Source: Variovorax sp. ZS18.2.2
GTDB lineage: Bacteria; Pseudomonadota; Gammaproteobacteria; Burkholderiales; Burkholderiaceae_C
Reading direction: 5' to 3'
DNA: 64,000 nucleotides
Assembly: GCF_024701975.1 (NCBI RefSeq)
Contig: NZ_JANLNM010000002.1
Location: forward strand, 124,001-188,000
Below the pieces are notes generated by a model. It made no database searches, was not told the DNA's origin, and saw only the letters and a list, made by a program, of their open reading frames with translations. The position numbers and the translations under genes are program-made. Shown in pieces: positions 59,464 to 64,000 of the stretch (its first letter is position 1; each line of letters opens with the position of its first letter).

Positions 59464-60030
59464 ATGACGACGAAGGCGAATTCCCCCGTGGTGATCGTGC
59501 TGGCCTCCGGCCGGGGCGAGCGCTTCATTGCGGCCGGCGGCACGGGCCAGAAACTGAAGGCCCTGCTCGCGGGCAAGCCGGTGCTGGAACGCACGCTCGA
59601 TGCCGTGCGTGCGAGCGGCCTGCCGTGGCACCTGGAAGACGCGGGTCATCCGGGCATGGGCGACTCGATTGCCGCCGCAGTGCGTGCCACGCCCGATGCC
59701 ATCGGCTGGCTGATCCTGCCGGGCGACCTGCCGTTGGTGCAGCCCGAGACGCTGCGGGCGGTGGCCGGCGCGCTCAATGGCCGGGTGAACGCCGTGCAGC
59801 CGCAGTTCATGGGGGAGCGCGGCCATCCGGTCGCGTTTGCCGCCGGATGCCGCGCACAACTCGCGGCGCTGGAGGGGAACCTCGGCGCAGCGCCGGTTCT
59901 CAGGGCGATGCGCGCTATCGATTCGGTAGCTGACCTCGCGGTGGACGATGCCGGCGTCGTGACCGACATCGACACGCCCGAGGCCCTGGCGCGCGCCGAG
60001 GCGCTGTGGCTCGAACGCGCGGGGCGCTGA
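59464..60030 (+). CDS. MobA-like nucleotidyltransferase (MocA-like)
   Basis: 188 aa. NTP-transferase fold: the nucleotide loop [12 protein letters not shown] (residues 10-21) has Ser where most relatives have Ala (LAAG). The following [20 protein letters not shown], the metal-binding [12 protein letters not shown] and HPVAFAAG match molybdenum-cofactor nucleotidyltransferases such as MocA, which add CMP or GMP to molybdopterin. No molybdoenzyme genes are nearby, so the target is open. The very short gap to pdxH leaves little room for a promoter. Confidence 0.8.
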   Translation: MTTKANSPVVIVLASGRGERFIAAGGTGQKLKALLAGKPVLERTLDAVRASGLPWHLEDAGHPGMGDSIAAAVRATPDAIGWLILPGDLPLVQPETLRAVAGALNGRVNAVQPQFMGERGHPVAFAAGCRAQLAALEGNLGAAPVLRAMRAIDSVADLAVDDAGVVTDIDTPEALARAEALWLERAGR

Positions 60031-60039
60031 TCGGGCGGA

Positions 60040-60579
60040 TCAGCCCTTCGGAATCACCGCGCAGGCGATGCGCGGGCCGGAGTTGCCAGCCGGTTGCGTC
60101 GTGAAGTCGTCGCGGTCGCGGTGAACCACCAGCGCGCGACCGACCACATTGTTGGCGGCGCCGTCGGTCAATGAGATCGAGTGATCGTCCACGCTGAAGC
60201 GCGCCACGCCACCGGCGTCGGCCACCAGGCTCGGCAGTTCGCCGGCATGGCTGCCCGGCGCGGCGAACTTGCCGTGCGTGCCGCCGGTCGGGTTGAAGTG
60301 GCCGCCCGAGGCGTTGCCGTTGTCGCCGCAGTCGCCCTTTTCATGAATGTGGAAGCCGTGCTCGCTGCCCGGCACGAGGCCGCGCACTTCGCCCGAGACG
60401 CGCACGCCGTGGTCCAGGGCGGTGAGCTTCACCGTGCCGCGGGTCGGGTTGGGCGTGATCGCGGCGGTCGGCACCAGCTCGACGGCCGTGCTCGGCTTGC
60501 CGCCCATGCTGCCGCAGGCAGCCAGCACGGCGGTGGCGAGGAGGGCGGTGCCGGTGGCGAAGAGACGACGATGGTTCAT
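60040..60579 (-). CDS. sodC: Cu,Zn superoxide dismutase lipoprotein
   Basis: 179 aa. Signal peptide with lipobox LAAC (Cys near residue 22), so it is anchored in the envelope. Metal ligands are seen in GFHIHEKGDC, GHFNPTGGTHG and a later DDHSISL; the disulfide partner is in RIACAVI near the C-terminus, with the catalytic Arg just before. It detoxifies periplasmic superoxide. Its ATG overlaps the stop of the ChaC-like gene (ATGA), so they are translated as a pair. Confidence 0.95.
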   Translation of the reverse strand: MNHRRLFATGTALLATAVLAACGSMGGKPSTAVELVPTAAITPNPTRGTVKLTALDHGVRVSGEVRGLVPGSEHGFHIHEKGDCGDNGNASGGHFNPTGGTHGKFAAPGSHAGELPSLVADAGGVARFSVDDHSISLTDGAANNVVGRALVVHRDRDDFTTQPAGNSGPRIACAVIPKG

Positions 60580-61283
60580 GGTTTTTCCTTGGACGGTCGG
60601 GATGAAGAAGGTTGGGAAGACGAATTGTCGGAAGACCCCGGAACATATACCGGAGCCGGGGGCGTATCGCAATCGGCGGCTGCCGCGGATGCCTCGGATA
60701 CCTGCTTGGCCTCGGCCAGTGCCACCAGCCGCGCCAGCGCCGCATCGTGGATCGAATGCCGCCGCAGCTCGAGCAGGGTCTGCTGCGCATAGTCGAGCGA
60801 ACTGCCGTAGCGGCCGACCGCGTGGGCGAAGATGTGGCGGTAGCGCTCGTCGCTCAGATCGCCGGTGAAGTTGGGGCTGCGCCGCGAGAGCGTGAAGGCC
60901 AGCGCGTTGACCGGACCCTCGGCCGTGCCGCAGCGAAGCCACTTGGGGTCGTACACGCCGGTGGGCATCTCGCGCAGCCAGAGACGGCGCAGCGTTTCGA
61001 CCCCCTCGGCCCTGGGCACCCGGAACACCATGCCGCGGCAACTGCCGCCCGAGAGCAGGCCGAACACGAGGCCCGGCGTCTGGATGCTGCCGCGGTTCAC
61101 GCGGCTCCACATCTTGAGCGCCCGATGCCAGCCGTGCACCCAGGCCGGGCGCCGCTCGATGAAGCCGAACTCCGGCCGCCAGATCAGCGAGCCGTAGCCG
61201 AACAGCCAGAGGTCGTCGTGCCCGCCCCAGTCGGCAATCGCGCGCTCGAGCATGGGTTGTGGATCGCGAAGGGGCTTGGGCAT
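60576..61283 (-). CDS. ChaC-family gamma-glutamylcyclotransferase
   Basis: 235 aa from the Met of MPKPLRDP. ChaC enzymes cleave glutathione to 5-oxoproline and Cys-Gly. The substrate-binding motif FGYGSLIW (residues about 31-38) is present; the catalytic Glu is expected in the middle of the domain (VPRAEGVETLRRLW / LREMPTGVY). Further family marks: RRSPNFTGDLSDE and YAQQTLLELRRHSI. The last ~35 residues are Ser/Pro-rich and not conserved. It overlaps sodC by 4 bases. Confidence 0.88.
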   Translation of the reverse strand: MPKPLRDPQPMLERAIADWGGHDDLWLFGYGSLIWRPEFGFIERRPAWVHGWHRALKMWSRVNRGSIQTPGLVFGLLSGGSCRGMVFRVPRAEGVETLRRLWLREMPTGVYDPKWLRCGTAEGPVNALAFTLSRRSPNFTGDLSDERYRHIFAHAVGRYGSSLDYAQQTLLELRRHSIHDAALARLVALAEAKQVSEASAAAADCDTPPAPVYVPGSSDNSSSQPSSSRPSKEKP

Positions 61284-61418
61284 GGGGTCGAGGCCGGGCG
61301 GTCCCGGATTCGGCGCGGGGTCCGACACGGGCCTGTCAGGAGCGCCGCCTACAATTTCGGAGTCATGGTTCACCGCACCATTATTTACCGACCCCTCAAT
61401 TACGGAGCACGCCCACCC

Positions 61419-61982
61419 ATGAGCGACGACGACGGCCAGCAGAATTTCATCCTCGGCTTCCTCATGGCGCTGATCGCGCTGGTGATCTTCTTCGTGGTGG
61501 GCATCGTGATCTGGCACAAGGGCCACAGTGCCTCCGGCGCTGCCGCTGCAATGCCGGGCAAGCCACCGGCCGTGGTGATCTCGTCGCCCGCACCGGGCGA
61601 AGCGCCCAAGCTGGCCGAGGTGACCGAGACGGTCACGGTCACGATCCCCGACGGCGCGAGCATCCGCGTGGTCAACGGCGTGGTGAACTTCTACTTCGCG
61701 ACCGGCAGCGCCGACCTCGCACCGGGCGCCGCCGAGGCGCTGGCCGCGGTCATCAAGGGCGTGGAGAGCGGCCGCAAGGTGGTGGTCTCGGGGTTCCACG
61801 ACACCACGGGCGATGCCGCCCTCAACGAATCGCTGGCGAAGAAGCGGGCCGAGATGGTGCGCGACGTGCTCGTGGGCCTGGGCGTGCCGGCCGGCAAGAT
61901 CGATCTGCACAAGCCCGAGGTGACGGCGGGTTCGGGCAATAACGCCGAGGCGCGCCGCGTCGAAGCCAGGCTGGTGGACTGA
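61419..61982 (+). CDS. Single-span OmpA-like envelope protein
   Basis: 187 aa from ATG 61419, after GGAG. One membrane span near the N-terminus (FILGFLMALIALVIFFVVGIVIW, about residues 9-31), so anchored in the inner membrane with the rest in the periplasm. The C-terminal half is an OmpA-like domain (VVNFYFATGSADLAPGAAEAL, VVVSGFHDTTGDAALNESLAKKRAEMVRD, RRVEARLVD). Its HDTTGD loop replaces the more usual H-T/A-D-x-x-G. Probably binds peptidoglycan. Followed by a strong terminator. Confidence 0.85.
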   Translation: MSDDDGQQNFILGFLMALIALVIFFVVGIVIWHKGHSASGAAAAMPGKPPAVVISSPAPGEAPKLAEVTETVTVTIPDGASIRVVNGVVNFYFATGSADLAPGAAEALAAVIKGVESGRKVVVSGFHDTTGDAALNESLAKKRAEMVRDVLVGLGVPAGKIDLHKPEVTAGSGNNAEARRVEARLVD

Positions 61983-61997
61983 GCACTGTCCGCCTGC

Positions 61998-62026
61998 AAA
62001 AAAAGCCCGGTGACGCCGGGCTTTTT
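61998..62026. terminator. Rho-independent terminator
   Basis: A-run, stem AGCCCGG / CCGGGCT with loop TGACG, then T-run. It works in either direction and is the clearest intrinsic terminator in the window; it ends the OmpA-like transcript before edd. Confidence 0.92.
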
Positions 62027-62170
62027 CATGTCTGCCGCACGGTGAGCCATGCCTGAGTAAATTCGTATCGTTTGGCGCCCGGATTTCATCGGGCTCGCGC
62101 GCCTTGCTTGGTACGATGGGCCTCCAGGCCACCAGTCGCTCCGGCGACACGCAGCAAGAGCCACTACCCC

Positions 62171-64000
62171 ATGAGCAGCACACACCCCACCGTCCGCGAC
62201 GTCACCGATCGCATCCGCGAGCGCAGCCATGGCACGCGCAGCGCCTACCTCGCGAGGCTGGCCGAAATCCGCGACCGCGACCGAGGCTCCGAGCGCATGG
62301 GCTGCGCCAACGTGGCGCACGCCGTGGCCGGCATCCCGGCCAACGACAAGTTCAGGGTGGTGACCGAGCGCGCACCCAACATCGGCATCGTCACCGCCTA
62401 CAACGACATGCTCTCGGCCCACGCGCCGTACCAAGGCTACCCGGACATCATCAAGCAGGAGGCGCGGCGCCTGGGTGCCACCGCGCAGGTGGCCGGTGGC
62501 GTACCGGCCATGTGCGACGGCGTCACGCAGGGCACGCCCGGCATGGAGCTGAGCCTCTTCAGCCGCGACGTCATCGCCATGAGCACCGCCATCGCGCTCA
62601 CGCACGACATGTTCGATGGCGCGCTGATGCTCGGCGTGTGCGACAAGATCGTGCCGGGCCTGCTGATCGGCGCATTGCACTTCGGCCACCTGCCGACCGT
62701 GTTCGTGCCCGCGGGGCCGATGCCTTCGGGCCTCTCGAACAACGCCAAGTCGAAGGTGCGGGAGCAAGCGGCGCAGGGCCTCGTGGGCCGGCAGGGCCTG
62801 CTCGATGCGGAAATGGCGGCGTACCACACGGTGGGCACCTGCACCTTCTACGGCACCGCCAACAGCAACCAGATGCTGCTCGAAGCCATGGGCCTGCACG
62901 TGCCCGGCACGGCCTTCATCCAGCCCGGCGATGCGATGCGCGAGACGCTCACGCGCGAGGCGGTGCGCACGGTGCTGGGCAAGGCGGGCGATGCGACGTT
63001 CAGCTGTCCGCCCATCGGCGAGATGGTCGACGAGCGCTGCATCGTCAACGCCATGGCCGCACTGCTGGCCACCGGGGGCTCGACGAACCACCTGATCCAC
63101 TGGGTGGCCGTGGCCCGCGCCGCGGGCATCGTGATCGACTGGGACGACTTCTCGAAGCTCTCCGACATCATTCCGCTGCTGACCCGCGTGTACCCCAACG
63201 GCAGTGCCGACGTGAACGAGTTCCAGGCTGCAGGCGGCCCCGGTTTCGTGATCGGCGAGCTGGTCGATGCGGGCCTGATGCACGGCGACGTGCTCACCGT
63301 GCGTGCCGGCGGCATCCGCGAATTCGCCAACATCCCGACCCTGGTCGAAGGCGGTGAGCAGCGCCTGAACTGGACGCCCGCCGCCCCGTCGAAGAACGAC
63401 GCGGTCGCACGCACGGTGGCCGAGCCGTTCAGCGCCACCGGCGGCTTGAAGCTGCTCAGCGGCAACCTCGGCCGCAGCGTGATCAAGGTCTCCTCCGTGC
63501 CCGACGACCGCCATGTGATCGAAGCGCCCGCGCGCGTGTTCGATTCGCAGGCCGCGTTGCAGAAGGCCTTCACCGCCGGCGAGCTGGAGCGCGATGTGGT
63601 CTGCGTGGTGCGCTGGCAGGGCCCGCAGGCCAACGGCATGCCTGAGCTGCACAAGCTCACGCCGCCGCTGTCGGTGCTGCAGGGCAAGGGCTTTCGCGTC
63701 GCGCTGGTCACCGACGGGCGCATGAGCGGCGCGTCGGGCAAGATCCCGGCGGCCATCCACGTGTCGCCCGAAGCGGCCGCGGGCGGACCGCTCGCCAAGG
63801 TGCGCGACGGCGACGTGATCCGTCTCGATGCCGTAGCGGGTACGCTCGCCGTGCTGCTGCCCGAAGACGAATGGGCCGCGCGCGAGACCGCGACGCTGCC
63901 CGACGCGCAGCGCATCTCCGACGGACACGGCCTCGGCCGCGAACTGTTCGCCGGCATGCGCCGCAATGCACTCACCGCTGAAGAAGGAGCCTGCTCATGG
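62171..64000 (+). CDS. edd: 6-phosphogluconate dehydratase (partial, right edge)
   Basis: 610 codons to the edge with no stop, about full family length, so only the last residue or two may be missing. It turns 6-phosphogluconate into 2-keto-3-deoxy-6-phosphogluconate in the Entner-Doudoroff pathway. IlvD/Edd features: [19 protein letters not shown], the Cys residues of the 4Fe-4S cluster in AMCDGVT and [25 protein letters not shown], and the C-terminal [22 protein letters not shown] 62171 follows AGCAAGAG. Near 63997 an ATG in another frame could be the start of eda, the usual neighbour. Confidence 0.95.
   Translation, partial: MSSTHPTVRDVTDRIRERSHGTRSAYLARLAEIRDRDRGSERMGCANVAHAVAGIPANDKFRVVTERAPNIGIVTAYNDMLSAHAPYQGYPDIIKQEARRLGATAQVAGGVPAMCDGVTQGTPGMELSLFSRDVIAMSTAIALTHDMFDGALMLGVCDKIVPGLLIGALHFGHLPTVFVPAGPMPSGLSNNAKSKVREQAAQGLVGRQGLLDAEMAAYHTVGTCTFYGTANSNQMLLEAMGLHVPGTAFIQPGDAMRETLTREAVRTVLGKAGDATFSCPPIGEMVDERCIVNAMAALLATGGSTNHLIHWVAVARAAGIVIDWDDFSKLSDIIPLLTRVYPNGSADVNEFQAAGGPGFVIGELVDAGLMHGDVLTVRAGGIREFANIPTLVEGGEQRLNWTPAAPSKNDAVARTVAEPFSATGGLKLLSGNLGRSVIKVSSVPDDRHVIEAPARVFDSQAALQKAFTAGELERDVVCVVRWQGPQANGMPELHKLTPPLSVLQGKGFRVALVTDGRMSGASGKIPAAIHVSPEAAAGGPLAKVRDGDVIRLDAVAGTLAVLLPEDEWAARETATLPDAQRISDGHGLGRELFAGMRRNALTAEEGACSW

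Noticed and set aside
59434..59464. Regulatory site between pdxH and the MobA-like gene
   Set aside because: Only 29 bases; no recognisable promoter or operator pattern.
61284..62183. Long upstream extension of the ChaC-like frame
   Set aside because: Runs antisense through the OmpA-like gene and the terminator; the conserved domain starts at about 61250.

Overview
The window is GC-rich bacterial DNA with tightly packed genes. The gene set points to a beta-proteobacterium of the Comamonadaceae, most likely Variovorax or a close relative. This rests on an NRPS hydroxamate/beta-hydroxyaspartate siderophore locus, the pcm-like/rhodanese/tolC order convergent with waaA, and recurrent G+C-rich inverted-repeat elements between genes. 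The genus is inference; no marker gene settles it.

About 1-35 kb is one siderophore locus. Four NRPS genes on the + strand, the first cut by the window edge, encode in order: end of a module, C-A(Ser)-T; C-A(X)-T, dual E/C-A(Gly)-T, C, Asp beta-hydroxylase domain; interface domain-A(Asp)-T; C-A(X)-T-TE. My reading of the binding-pocket residues gives Ser, X, Gly, Asp and X. Both X domains are the same 1622-bp sequence, identical base for base. X is probably an ornithine-derived hydroxamate, because an ornithine N-monooxygenase and a hydroxyornithine-type formyltransferase lie nearby. Convergent to the NRPS genes are a TonB receptor with a Fur-like box, the formyltransferase and a FhuF-type ferric reductase. 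Divergent from these runs a + strand block: PvdE/SyrD-like ABC exporter, N-monooxygenase, a MacA/MacB/outer-membrane-factor trio resembling PvdRT-OpmQ, a small FecR-N-terminus-like protein and a PvdQ-like Ntn-hydrolase acylase. Together they cover assembly, periplasmic maturation, export or recycling, uptake and iron release.

From 35 to 46 kb come mixed genes: a Nu-class-like GST, an orphan PhnD-type binding protein, a TetR regulator divergent from a three-gene operon (SDR, saccharopine-dehydrogenase-like protein, acyl-CoA synthetase), an outer-membrane barrel, a DUF1345 membrane protein, an EamA exporter and two alkylation-repair genes (ogt, Ada/AlkA fusion).

From 46 kb to the end are mostly housekeeping and envelope genes: phosphomannomutase/phosphoglucomutase, waaA, pcm-like/rhodanese/tolC, a TetR, msrA, a His-rich small protein with a ZnuD-like TonB receptor, an AEC carrier, a coupled secreted protein and OmpA lipoprotein, pdxH, a MobA-like protein, chaC-like/sodC, a single-TM OmpA-like protein and edd, cut at the right edge.

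Three copies of a G+C-rich inverted-repeat element sit in gene junctions, and an approximately 163-bp imperfect palindrome fills the gap between the rhodanese gene and tolC. I saw no tRNA, rRNA, CRISPR array, transposase or phage gene.
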